This document shows positions 45,201 through 53,820 of a stretch of 64,000 bases of DNA, piece by piece. A program made the position numbers and the translations under genes. How positions within the stretch are numbered: position 1 is the first letter of the stretch; the number at the start of each line of letters is the position of its first letter. This stretch comes from Nocardioides iriomotensis (GTDB lineage: Bacteria; Actinomycetota; Actinomycetes; Propionibacteriales; Nocardioidaceae), in contig NZ_SDPU01000021.1 in assembly GCF_004168035.1 (NCBI RefSeq), forward strand, positions 124,001-188,000, written 5' to 3'. The notes under the pieces were generated by a model. It saw only the letters and a program-made list of their open reading frames with translations, was not told the origin of the DNA and searched no databases.

Positions 45201-45218
45201 GGTCACCCCTCTCACTCC
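45147..45218. promoter_or_regulatory. Perfect 10-bp inverted repeat in the RIO kinase leader
   Basis: GGAGTGAGAG (45147-45156) and CTCTCACTCC (45209-45218) are exactly complementary and 52 nt apart. Folding would bring together the segments flanking the possible upstream ORF start and the kinase ribosome site. Confidence 0.45.
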
Positions 45219-45283
45219 GGGCCGTCGCCTCGCGGCGGGCCCACCGGTCTCGTCGGACCAGGGTGGAGGACGCAGGTCACGCT

Positions 45284-45302
45284 TCGCAACCGTTTATTGC
45301 GA
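45284..45302. promoter_or_regulatory. Inverted repeat TCGCAA-N7-TTGCGA upstream of M1 peptidase
   Basis: Perfect 6-bp arms around CCGTTTA, about 70 bp before the peptidase GTG, in an otherwise featureless spacer. Candidate operator only. Confidence 0.3.
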
Positions 45303-45371
45303 CCGGCCACGGGGGTCCTCCACGCGCCCTAGGCTGGGCCGGCCAAGCAGTCCCACCGTCTCGGAGGTTCC

Positions 45372-46799
45372 GTGTCCCTCGCCGCCCGCGGCCGCCGGCT
45401 GACCGCGCTCGTCGCGGCCGCCGGCCTGCTCGCCGTCCCGAGCGTCGTCGGCGCGGCCGAGGCCCGCACGGCACCGGGCGCACCGGGCATCGGCGACCCG
45501 TACTTCGCCAAGGCCGGCAACGGCGGCTACGACGTGCACCACTACGACATCGGCGTGCGGTACACCCTGTCGTCGGGTCGCCTCGACGGGACGACGACGG
45601 TGACCAGCCGGGCGACCCAGGGGCTGTCGCGGTTCAACCTCGACCTCGCCCTCCCGGCCGCCACCGTCACCGTGGACGGCACCCCGGTGCGCTTCTCGCA
45701 GAAGGGCCACGAGCTCGTCGTCACGCCGAGCCGGCCGATCCCGCAGGGCGGCACGTTCACGACCACCGTCACCTACGCCGGCGTGCCCGACGACGTCTAC
45801 CGCGGCGGCGTGAACCCGTGGATCAGCAGCCCGACCGAGGTGATGGCGACCAACGAGCCGCACATCGCCGCGTGGTGGTTCCCGTCCAACGACCACCCCC
45901 GCGACAAGGCGACCTTCGACATCGCCGTCACCGTCCCGGCCGGCCAGCAGGCGATCAGCAACGGCGACTTCGGCGGCACCACCTCGGCCGGCGGCTGGGA
46001 CACCTGGCGCTGGCACGTGCCCGACCCGATGGCGACCTACCTCGCGTTCTTCGCCGCCGGACGGTTCCAGATCGAGAGCGGCGTCGCCCAGGGGCTGCCC
46101 TACTTCAACGCCGTGTCGACGGGCCTCGAGGAGACCAACCGCGCCAAGGCGATGAAGCTGATGCGCCGGTCGCCGGGCATCGTGCGCTGGCTGGAGACCC
46201 AGCTCGGCCCCTACCCGTTCAGCTCCACCGGCGGCGTCACGACGTCGCTGTTCGCCGGGTTCGCGCTGGAGAACCAGGGCCGCCCGACGTACCCCTTCCT
46301 CGGCAACGGCCGCTACGGCCGCGACACGGTCGTGCACGAGCTCGCCCACCAGTGGGTCGGCGACTACGTCTCGGTCGACCGGTGGCGCGACATCTGGCTC
46401 AACGAGGGCTTCGCGACCTGGTTCGAGTGGCGCTACGCCGAGGCGCACGGCGGGCAGTCCGCGCAGAAGGCGCTGCTCGGCCGCTACCGGGGGTACGCCG
46501 CCGACGACCCGGTCTGGGACCCCGACCTCGCCGACCCCGGCAAGGACCACCTGTTCGGGTTCGCGGTCTACGAGCGCGGCGGCATGGCGGTGCAGGCGCT
46601 GCGGCACCGGATCGGTGACGACGACTTCGCCCGGCTGCTGCGCACCTGGGTGCAGCGCAACGGCGACGGCACCGCCCGGGTCGGCGGCCTGGAGCGGCTC
46701 GCCGAGGAGGTGTCGGGGGAGCGGCTCGGCCGGTTCTTCGACGCCTGGCTGCGCTCGGGGAGGAAGCCCGCGCGGACGGCCGCCAACGGCCTGCGCTGA
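45372..46799 (+). CDS. Secreted M1-family metallopeptidase
   Basis: A 475-residue zinc aminopeptidase of the M1 family. A signal peptide covers about 1-29 (LTALVAAAGLLAVPSVVGAAEA). The N-terminal beta domain starts YDVHHYDIGVRYT. The zinc site HELAHQWVG is near 323-331, with the third ligand glutamate in WLNEGFATWFEW near 345. The typical GxMEN exopeptidase motif reads GFALENQ here, with Leu for Met. It stops soon after the catalytic domain, as in compact bacterial M1 members, with no C-terminal HEAT-like domain. GTG start with GGAGG upstream. Confidence 0.9.
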   Translation: MSLAARGRRLTALVAAAGLLAVPSVVGAAEARTAPGAPGIGDPYFAKAGNGGYDVHHYDIGVRYTLSSGRLDGTTTVTSRATQGLSRFNLDLALPAATVTVDGTPVRFSQKGHELVVTPSRPIPQGGTFTTTVTYAGVPDDVYRGGVNPWISSPTEVMATNEPHIAAWWFPSNDHPRDKATFDIAVTVPAGQQAISNGDFGGTTSAGGWDTWRWHVPDPMATYLAFFAAGRFQIESGVAQGLPYFNAVSTGLEETNRAKAMKLMRRSPGIVRWLETQLGPYPFSSTGGVTTSLFAGFALENQGRPTYPFLGNGRYGRDTVVHELAHQWVGDYVSVDRWRDIWLNEGFATWFEWRYAEAHGGQSAQKALLGRYRGYAADDPVWDPDLADPGKDHLFGFAVYERGGMAVQALRHRIGDDDFARLLRTWVQRNGDGTARVGGLERLAEEVSGERLGRFFDAWLRSGRKPARTAANGLR

Positions 46800-46826
46800 C
46801 CCGTGCCGCGGCGCCGGGGCACGGCC

Positions 46827-46832
46827 TAAGGT
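46827..46832 (+). promoter_or_regulatory. TAAGGT -10 box of leaderless prpE-like gene
   Basis: TAAGGT ends 6 nt before ATG 46839, which lacks a Shine-Dalgarno sequence, repeating the leaderless pattern. Confidence 0.4.
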
Positions 46833-46838
46833 CGGGGC

Positions 46839-48725
46839 ATGGAGCGATACGCGGAGGTGCACCGGCGCAGCATCGAGGACCCCGAGGGGTTCTGGGCCGA
46901 GCAGGCCGGGCTGGTCGACTGGATCCACAAGCCGACGCGCGTGCTGGACGACGACCGGCCGCCGTTCTACCGGTGGTACCCCGACGGCACCCTGAACACC
47001 TGCTATAACGCCCTCGACCGGCACGTGGTCGCCGGCCACGGCGACCGCACCGCGCTGGTCTACGACAGCCCGGTCACCGGCACGACGCAGTCGTTCAGCT
47101 ACGCCGAGCTCGTCGAGAAGGTGGCGACCTTCGCGGGCGCGCTGCGGCACTTCGGCGTCGGGAAGGGCGACCGGGTCGTCATCTACCTGCCGATGATCCC
47201 CGAGGCCGTGATCGCGATGCTGGCCTGCGCGCGGATCGGCGCCGTGCACTCCGTCGTGTTCGGTGGGTTCGCGCCGCACGAGCTGGCGGTGCGCATCGAC
47301 GACGCGAAGCCGAAGGTGCTCGTCACCGCGTCGTGCGGCATCGAGCCCACCCGCGTCGTGGAGTACAAGCCGATGGTCGACCGCGCCCTCGAGCTCGCCG
47401 AGCACGCGCCCGACGCCGTCGTGGTCAAGCAGCGGCCCCAGCTCGAGGCGACCATGGTCGAGGGCCGCGACCACGACTGGAACCTCGTGATGAAGGCCGG
47501 CCTCACCTCGCCCGCGGAGTGCGTCGAGGTGCGGGCCACCGACCCGCTGTACGTGCTCTACACGTCGGGGACCACCGGCAAGCCCAAGGGCATCGTCCGC
47601 GACAACGGCGGCCACGCCGTCGCGATGGCGTGGTCGCTGCCGCACGTGTACGACGTGCATCCCGGCCAGGTCTGGTGGGCCGCCTCCGACGTCGGCTGGG
47701 TCGTCGGGCACTCCTACATCGTCTACGCGCCCCTGATCTGCGGCGCGACGACGGTGCTCTATGAGGGCAAGCCCGTCGGGACGCCGGACGCCGGCGCGTT
47801 CTGGCGCGTGGTCGCCGAGCACGGCGTCGAGGCGCTGTTCACCGCGCCGACCGCCGTACGCGCGATCAAGAAGGAGGACCCGTCGGCGGCACTGCTCGCC
47901 GACCACGACCTGTCCCGGTTCCGCACGCTGTTCCTGGCGGGGGAGCGGCTCGACCCGGACACCTGGCAGTGGGCGACCGACGCGCTCGGCGTCCCGGTCG
48001 TCGACAACTGGTGGCAGACCGAGACCGGGTGGCCGATCGCGGCCAACCTGAGGGGTCTCGACCCGATGCCGCTCAAGCCCGGGTCGCCGAGCGTGCCCGT
48101 CCCCGGCTACGCCGTCGAGATCCTCGACGAGCACGGCAAGCCGGCCCCGGTCGGCACCGAGGGCGCGATCTGCCTGCGGCTGCCGCTGCCGCCCGGCACC
48201 CTTCCGACGCTGTGGGGCGACGACGACCGGTACGTCGCGTCGTACCTGTCGGCCTTCGACGGCTACTACCTCTCGGGTGACGGCGGCTACGTCGACGACG
48301 ACGGCTACCTGTTCGTGATGGGCCGCACCGACGACGTCATCAACGTCGCGGGGCACCGGCTGAGCACCGGGTCGATGGAGGCGGTCATCGCCGCGCACCC
48401 GGCGGTCGCCGAGTGCGCCGTCATCGGCGTCGCCGACCAGCTCAAGGGCCAGCTGCCGCGCGCGTTCGTGGTGCTCAAGGCCGGCGTGACCAACGACCCC
48501 GACGACGTCGCGCGCGAGCTGGTGGCGCGGGTGCGCGACGAGATCGGCGCGGTGGCGGCGTTCCGGGAGGTGACCGTCGTGGGCGGCCTGCCGAAGACCC
48601 GGTCCGGCAAGATCCTGCGCAAGACGATGCGCGAGATCGCCGACGGAGCCGACCCGGCCGTGCCGTCCACGATCGAGGACGCCGGCGTGCTCGACACGAT
48701 CCGGCCGGCGCTGCGCCGGGAGTGA
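46839..48725 (+). CDS. Acyl-CoA synthetase, propionyl-CoA synthetase-like
   Basis: A 628-residue AMP-forming acyl-CoA synthetase. The ATP motif YTSGTTGKPKG is near 241-251, followed by WWAASDVGWVVGHSYIVYAPL. The motif NWWQTETGWPI near 390 and the C-terminal catalytic lysine in KTRSGKILRKTMREI near 587-601 are intact. Length and segments such as EYKPMVDRALELA match PrpE (propionate) better than the longer Acs, though acetate use cannot be excluded. Its stop is directly abutted by the stop of the GGDEF-EAL gene on the other strand (TGATCA). Confidence 0.9.
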   Translation: MERYAEVHRRSIEDPEGFWAEQAGLVDWIHKPTRVLDDDRPPFYRWYPDGTLNTCYNALDRHVVAGHGDRTALVYDSPVTGTTQSFSYAELVEKVATFAGALRHFGVGKGDRVVIYLPMIPEAVIAMLACARIGAVHSVVFGGFAPHELAVRIDDAKPKVLVTASCGIEPTRVVEYKPMVDRALELAEHAPDAVVVKQRPQLEATMVEGRDHDWNLVMKAGLTSPAECVEVRATDPLYVLYTSGTTGKPKGIVRDNGGHAVAMAWSLPHVYDVHPGQVWWAASDVGWVVGHSYIVYAPLICGATTVLYEGKPVGTPDAGAFWRVVAEHGVEALFTAPTAVRAIKKEDPSAALLADHDLSRFRTLFLAGERLDPDTWQWATDALGVPVVDNWWQTETGWPIAANLRGLDPMPLKPGSPSVPVPGYAVEILDEHGKPAPVGTEGAICLRLPLPPGTLPTLWGDDDRYVASYLSAFDGYYLSGDGGYVDDDGYLFVMGRTDDVINVAGHRLSTGSMEAVIAAHPAVAECAVIGVADQLKGQLPRAFVVLKAGVTNDPDDVARELVARVRDEIGAVAAFREVTVVGGLPKTRSGKILRKTMREIADGADPAVPSTIEDAGVLDTIRPALRRE

Positions 48726-50957
48726 TCAGCCGAGCGAGTCGTCGGCCCAGGGGGCGGCGTGGCGGGGCTGCGCCTCGGCGCGCACCCGCTGGCGGGGGAC
48801 GCCGGCCCGCATGAGGTGGTGCGCGCGGGCCAGGTCGACCGGGCGCGACCAGAGGTAGCCCTGGCCCATCGTGCAGGCGGCCTCCTTCAGCCACGCGGCC
48901 TGCTCGGGGAGCTCCACGCCCTCGGCGACGGTGGTGAGCTGCATCGTGCGGCTCATCGCGATGATCGCCTCGGTGACCGATGCGCCCTCGCGGCCGTCGC
49001 ACACGTTGTCGACGAAGGTCTTGTCGACCTTGAGGATGTCGACCGGCAGGCGGGAGAGGTAGGCCAGCGAGCTGTAGCCGGTGCCGAAGTCGTCGATCGC
49101 CACGTGCACGCCGAGGTCGCGCAGCACGGCCAGCCGCTCGACCGCGCCGGCCATGTCGTCGAGGAGCACCGACTCGGTGATCTCCAGGACGAGGTGGCGC
49201 GGGGCGAGGCCGGAGTCCTCGAGCGCGGCGACCACCCAGTCGACGAAGTCGGCCTGCACGATCTGCTGCGCGGCCACGTTGACCGACATCGTCGGCTGGT
49301 GCAGCGCGGTCTGCAGGCCGACGGCCGCGAAGCAGGCCTCGCGCAGCACCCAGTGGCCGAGCTCGACGATCAGGCCGCTCTGCTCCGCGATCGAGATGAA
49401 CGCCTGCGGGGCGAGCAGACCGCGCGTGGGGTGCTGCCAGCGGACCAGCGCCTCGAAGCCGGTGATCGTCTCGGTGCGCAGGTCGACGGTCGGTTGGAAG
49501 TGCAGCACGAACTCGTTGTCGCGGATCGCGTGCTGCAGCTCGCCGCGGATCGCGAGCCGCTCGAGCGCGAGCGCGTGCAGGCCGGGCTCGTAGTGGGCGA
49601 ACGTCGCCTTGCCGCGGTCCTTGGCCCAGGCCATCGCGACGTCGGCGTTGCGCAGCAGGTCGGAGCCGGTGACGTCGGCGTCAGGGGCGACGGCGATGCC
49701 GATGCTGGCGTGGGCCGACACAGCGGTGTCCTCGAAGCGGAACGGCTCGTTGAGCCGGGTGAGGATGCGCCGAGCGATCTTCTCGGCACCGTCGGCGTCG
49801 CGGCCCTCGAGCAGCACCGCGAACTCGTCACCGCTCATCCGCGCCACCGTGTCGGCCGGGCTGAGCTCGGCCTGCAGGCGGGTGCCGAACTCCGCGAGGA
49901 CCTGGTCGCCCACGCCGTGCCCGCGGCTCTCGTTGACGTGCTTGAAGTCGTCGATGTCGCACATGAGGACGGCCAGGGGCTCCTGGCGTACGGCGAGCCG
50001 GTCGGTGGCGTGCTCCAGCCGGTCGCGGAACAGCTGACGGTTGGCCAGGCCGGTCAACGGGTCGCGCAGGGTGTGCTCGTTGGCCCGGTCCTCCTGGTCG
50101 TGGCGCTCGGTCACGTCGCGGACGGTGAGCACCCAGCCCTCGATCGACGGGTCGTCGGACCGGTCGGCGAGCGTGCCGGTGAGCACCTGGAGCCGGCCCT
50201 CGCCGGCGTCGAGACGGAGCGTGACGTCGTGGTCGCCGCCGCGCGCGGTGACCAGGTGCCGGGCGACGGTGGCGGAGTCGTGGGCGGAGAGCAGGTCGAC
50301 GAGCCGCCGGCCGACCAGGTGCTCGGGCAGGATCCCGAGGATCGCGGACGCCGACGGGCTGACGTAGCTGAGCGTGGAGTCGTGGTCGAGCACGGCGACC
50401 AGGTCCGGGCTGGTCTCCACGAGCGCCGACATCCGGCGGGCGTCGGCGCCGGCGCGCTCGTGGTGGACGAGCTCGCGGGCGAGGGCGCGCTGGCGGCCGG
50501 ACAACCGGCGCAGCCCGAGCAGCGTGCCGAGGGCGAGCAGCGCGAGCAGGGCGCCCGTCAGGCCGAGGGCGTACAGGTCGGCCCGTGCCTGCCGGCGGGA
50601 GAGGTCCTCCCCGATGGCCGCGGTCTGCTCCTCGAGGGCGGCGAAGGCGACGGGGTCGGAGGTGTCCTCGATCCACAGGGCCAGACGCGTCTCCAGCGCC
50701 TCGCTGTCCCCGGCGGCGATGCCGGAGTCGACGACCTTCTGCACCGCGCGGCTGGTGGCCGAGGCCGCCTCGGTGCCGGGCCGGCGGCCCATGCCGTCGA
50801 GGCTGCCGCTCAGCCGTGCATAGGCGGAGTACTGGGCGTCGACGCGGTCGTCGAGCGCGTCGACGGCGCGCAGCGCACCGAACGCGGCCACGGCGAGAAG
50901 GACAGCCCCCACAGCGGCCCCGCCGACGCCTAGCCGCACGACCCGGCCCTGGTCCAT
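48726..50957 (-). CDS. Membrane PAS-GGDEF-EAL cyclic-di-GMP enzyme
   Basis: A 743-residue protein with two membrane helices (about 8-30 and 129-150) bracketing a roughly 95-residue extracytoplasmic sensor. Then come a PAS domain (about 175-300, SALVETSPDLVAVLDHDSTLSYVSPSASAILG), a GGDEF domain and an EAL domain. The cyclase signature is SGDEF (near 373), a variant still active in many proteins. The EAL domain has EALVRW, NVAAQQI, DDFGTGYSSLAYL and KVDKTFV, so phosphodiesterase activity is plausible. Start ATG 50957. Upstream sequence to 52433 in this frame belongs to the transporter gene's strand and is not coding here. Confidence 0.92.
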   Translation of the reverse strand: MDQGRVVRLGVGGAAVGAVLLAVAAFGALRAVDALDDRVDAQYSAYARLSGSLDGMGRRPGTEAASATSRAVQKVVDSGIAAGDSEALETRLALWIEDTSDPVAFAALEEQTAAIGEDLSRRQARADLYALGLTGALLALLALGTLLGLRRLSGRQRALARELVHHERAGADARRMSALVETSPDLVAVLDHDSTLSYVSPSASAILGILPEHLVGRRLVDLLSAHDSATVARHLVTARGGDHDVTLRLDAGEGRLQVLTGTLADRSDDPSIEGWVLTVRDVTERHDQEDRANEHTLRDPLTGLANRQLFRDRLEHATDRLAVRQEPLAVLMCDIDDFKHVNESRGHGVGDQVLAEFGTRLQAELSPADTVARMSGDEFAVLLEGRDADGAEKIARRILTRLNEPFRFEDTAVSAHASIGIAVAPDADVTGSDLLRNADVAMAWAKDRGKATFAHYEPGLHALALERLAIRGELQHAIRDNEFVLHFQPTVDLRTETITGFEALVRWQHPTRGLLAPQAFISIAEQSGLIVELGHWVLREACFAAVGLQTALHQPTMSVNVAAQQIVQADFVDWVVAALEDSGLAPRHLVLEITESVLLDDMAGAVERLAVLRDLGVHVAIDDFGTGYSSLAYLSRLPVDILKVDKTFVDNVCDGREGASVTEAIIAMSRTMQLTTVAEGVELPEQAAWLKEAACTMGQGYLWSRPVDLARAHHLMRAGVPRQRVRAEAQPRHAAPWADDSLG

Positions 50958-51057
50958 CACCACCCCTGTCACCCCGCAGGCCCCCACCTGCACACTCGCG
51001 TGTCGCGATGAAGGTAACCGCTGGTCCGGCCGAAACCGCGCATATGCGACGCCGAAA

Positions 51058-51099
51058 CGCCGGTGGCCTCGACAGTCTTTGACGTCGGGGCCACCGGCG
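51058..51099 (-). terminator. 16-bp stem terminator of the sulfur-type operon
   Basis: CGCCGGTGGCCTCGAC (51058-51073) pairs with GTCGGGGCCACCGGCG (51084-51099) over 16 positions with one G-U, and a 10-nt loop. On the minus strand it lies 31 bp after the YeeE-like stop and is followed by GTTTCGGC. Confidence 0.7.
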
Positions 51100-51130
51100 T
51101 CCGGTGACGGTGGTACGGCGGGGCGGTCGG

Positions 51131-52408
51131 TCAGCAGACGCTGTCGACGGGCTTCGGGTTGGTGAGCCCGAACAGCGGCCGCAGCCGCAGGCCGGCGAAC
51201 GTGCCCAGCAGGGCCATCGCGCCCCACAGCCACCCGTGCAGGCTGAACGACGAGATGCCGCCGAAGTAGGCGCCGATGTTGCAGCCGAAGGCGATCCGGG
51301 CGCCGTACCCCATGAGCACGCCGCCGATCACCGCCCCGAGGGCGAGGCGGCCCGGGATCCGACGGTGCACGATGAACGCGCCGGCCGCCGCCGAGGCGAC
51401 CATGGCGCCGAGGATGACGCCGAAGTCCATGACCGACGTCTTGTCGAGCAGCACGGACGCCTCGAGCTTCGGGGCGTTGAGCTCCTGCTGCCAGTAGGGC
51501 CACGACGCCACGTCGACGCCGAACCAGGACAGCCACTTCGAGCCCCACAGCGCGAACGCCGACGTCACGCCCCAGCCCTGGCCGGAGACGGCGAGGGTGA
51601 GCGCGTTGAGCCCGGCGAGCAGCACCCCGCCCGCCCACAGCGGCCACGAGCCGCGCAGGGCGCGGGCGACGCCGCGCGCCGACGGCGGGTGCTCGACCGG
51701 GGGCGGGTTGCGGCGCCGGCCGACCACCACGGTGATCCCGGCGATCGCGGCCATGACGGCCAGCGAGACCGCCCAGGCGCCGGCGTACCCGAGCGGCGTG
51801 CTCGTCGCCAGCGAGACGGCGGGGCCGGTCGGCATCGACTCGGCCCAGAACTGGAAGTGGTACGCGCCGAGCACCGACCCGGCGATGAAGCCGCCGAGCG
51901 TGATCAGGATCGAGGTCTGGCCGCTGCCGATCGCGAACAGCGTGCCGGACGCGCAGGAGCCTCCGAGCTGCATGCCGACGCCGAACAGGAACGCGCCGAT
52001 GACGACGCCGGACCCCAGCGGTGAGACGAAGCCCATCGTGGGCTCGCCGGAAAGGCTCACGCCGCCGGCGAGCAGCGGAGCGAACAGCGTGCAGGCCACC
52101 GCGAGCATCAGCATGTGCGCGCGCAGCGCCTTGCCCTGGCCGACGGAGACCAGCTGCCGCCAGGCGGAGGTGAAGCCGAACCGGCTGTGGAACAGCACCA
52201 GGCCGAGGGCCAGGCCGATCAGGAACAGCGTGAACATCACCCAGCCGGCGGTGACGAACGTGAGACCGGCGAGCACGAGCGAGGCGAGCAGCGCGGCGAG
52301 CACCACGCCGACCTGGGGCGGTGGCTGCTCGGCGGCGGGCGGGGCGGGTCGGGAGGGCGCGACGGACCGGCTGCGGCCCGTGGCGCCGACGCGATCGGCG
52401 ACGGACAT
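51131..52408 (-). CDS. YeeE/YedE-family membrane transporter (sulfur compound type)
   Basis: A 425-residue protein with about ten membrane segments in two related halves, as in YeeE/YedE (Sul_transp) proteins that import thiosulfate or handle selenium. Each half has the conserved cysteine motif: GVGMQLGGSCASGTLFAIGSGQ near 150-171, and GYGARIAFGCNIGAYFGGIS near 382-401. The ATG at 52408 follows AAGGAG; an upstream ATG adds six residues. A GTG-like longer start was rejected. It is the last gene of a four-gene minus-strand group and ends before a strong hairpin. Confidence 0.88.
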   Translation of the reverse strand: MSVADRVGATGRSRSVAPSRPAPPAAEQPPPQVGVVLAALLASLVLAGLTFVTAGWVMFTLFLIGLALGLVLFHSRFGFTSAWRQLVSVGQGKALRAHMLMLAVACTLFAPLLAGGVSLSGEPTMGFVSPLGSGVVIGAFLFGVGMQLGGSCASGTLFAIGSGQTSILITLGGFIAGSVLGAYHFQFWAESMPTGPAVSLATSTPLGYAGAWAVSLAVMAAIAGITVVVGRRRNPPPVEHPPSARGVARALRGSWPLWAGGVLLAGLNALTLAVSGQGWGVTSAFALWGSKWLSWFGVDVASWPYWQQELNAPKLEASVLLDKTSVMDFGVILGAMVASAAAGAFIVHRRIPGRLALGAVIGGVLMGYGARIAFGCNIGAYFGGISSFSLHGWLWGAMALLGTFAGLRLRPLFGLTNPKPVDSVC

Positions 52409-52422
52409 GACGTTTCTCCTTG

Positions 52423-53820
52423 TCACTTGTCACTGCGAGGGACGGGCTGCTCCGGGGCGGCGAGCGGGCCGCTGACGCGGGTGACCGTGCCGCCGGGGAA
52501 CCACGCGACGTCGGACTGGTGGGTCGCGTGGCCGGAGCTCGCCGGCAGGTACGCCGCCCGGGAGGCGGCGTACAGGCTGGCCGGCTCGGGTCCGACGACG
52601 CCGCGGGCCTGCGCCCACGCCAGGAAGCCGGACCCGGTCGGCGTGCTCCCGGGGAGCAGCCGCTGCAGCGCGCCGGTGAACCGGACCGCCTCCTCGCCTC
52701 GGACGTCGAAGCGGAGCGGCAGCACGACGCCGGGGACGGCGTCGACGAGCTGCGGGGTGAGCAGCCAGGGCGCGAGCCACACGCCCTGGTCGTGGACCGC
52801 GCCGCGTCGTTGCGCGCGGGCCGTGGTGGCGAGGACCTCCGCGCCGGCCGTCCAGCCGGACGTGACCAGGAGGGCGCTGCCGGGCCGGGGCCTCGACGGG
52901 TCGACCTCGTCGGTGCCGCGCACCGGGAGGCCGGCCGCGGTCGCGGTCCGGCGTACGACGTCCCCGGCCGCCCGTCCGCGGGCCGAGTCGTCGCTGCTGA
53001 GGGTGAGCACCCGGGCGCCGCGGTCGGCGAGCAGCCGGACCACCTGGCGCAGGGCGTCGGCGTCGGCCGTCCCGAGCGCGTCGCTGGGGCAGGGCGCCGC
53101 GTCGGTGCCGCCGGCCATCCGGGCGGAAGCCTGGGCGACGGCGCACTCGGCGCCGTCGGCGCGCGTGGTCGTCGCGGGGGAGGCCGGGGTGCCCGAGCCG
53201 GTGTCGACCGGGAACGGCACGCGGTGGTCCCGCCCGTGGCTGACCAGCACCTGGCCGGCGCCCTCGGGCAGCCGCACGCGTGCCCACAGCCCGCCCACTC
53301 CCGGGCGGGGGGAGGCGCGCACCGACGGCCCGTCGGCGAGCCCGACGGTGACGGGTGCGCCGTCGTGCGAGCCGCCGCGCGCCGTGACGGTGTGCCGTCC
53401 GGTCCCGTTCATCGACCGGGTGTCGACCCGGACCAGGTTCGGGCCGGGTCGCGCCGGCGTGACGGTGACGGTGAACAGCACGTCGTCGTGCACCTGGCGC
53501 GCCACGAGCGGCTGTCCGGGGACGAGCTCGCCGCCGAGCACCTCGACCGCGGCCTGCCGTTGCGACCCGACCTGGTCGAGGGTGTCGCCCGACCCGTCGG
53601 GCGCGAGCGGCGCATAGGCGGGCAGCGCATCCGGGGTGGGCGCGGCGGCGGGAGCCACCGCCGTGCGGTCGGTCCGGGGCAGGACCAGGGCGGCGGTCAC
53701 CACGGCCGCGACGGCGACCGTCGCGACCACGATGCGGGGGAGTGCCCCCGGGCGGGGGGCCGGCGTCGGCCGGCCCCCCGCACGGGTGGTGTCACTCGGC
53801 TGGTCAGTCGACGATGTCAT
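52423..53820 (-). CDS. Membrane-anchored protein of unknown function in the sulfur-type group
   Basis: A 465-residue protein I cannot assign. A proline-rich cytoplasmic tail (1-27) and one membrane helix (about 29-48, RIVVATVAVAAVVTAALVL) precede an exported part. Residues 110-215 look like a small beta-sandwich reminiscent of YtkA/CopD C-terminal domains (FTVTVTPARPGPNLVRVDT). Residues 225-460 have the alternating pattern of a type I periplasmic-binding fold (ADALRQVVRLLADRGARVLTLSSDDSARGRAAG). It overlaps the propeller gene by 17 bp and precedes the transporter gene by 14 bp, so it is in the same operon. A ligand-binding or metal-handling role is guesswork. Confidence 0.6.
   Translation of the reverse strand: MTSSTDQPSDTTRAGGRPTPAPRPGALPRIVVATVAVAAVVTAALVLPRTDRTAVAPAAAPTPDALPAYAPLAPDGSGDTLDQVGSQRQAAVEVLGGELVPGQPLVARQVHDDVLFTVTVTPARPGPNLVRVDTRSMNGTGRHTVTARGGSHDGAPVTVGLADGPSVRASPRPGVGGLWARVRLPEGAGQVLVSHGRDHRVPFPVDTGSGTPASPATTTRADGAECAVAQASARMAGGTDAAPCPSDALGTADADALRQVVRLLADRGARVLTLSSDDSARGRAAGDVVRRTATAAGLPVRGTDEVDPSRPRPGSALLVTSGWTAGAEVLATTARAQRRGAVHDQGVWLAPWLLTPQLVDAVPGVVLPLRFDVRGEEAVRFTGALQRLLPGSTPTGSGFLAWAQARGVVGPEPASLYAASRAAYLPASSGHATHQSDVAWFPGGTVTRVSGPLAAPEQPVPRSDK

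Noticed and set aside
45294-48398. A 1034-codon open frame on the minus strand
   Set aside because: Antisense to the M1 peptidase and acyl-CoA synthetase genes, with no recognisable domain. It is a GC-driven shadow frame.
50958-52433. N-terminal 492-codon extension of the GGDEF-EAL frame
   Set aside because: It overlaps the YeeE-like gene on the same strand in another frame and translates to Arg-rich low-complexity sequence. The hydrophobic N terminus at 50957 is a natural start.
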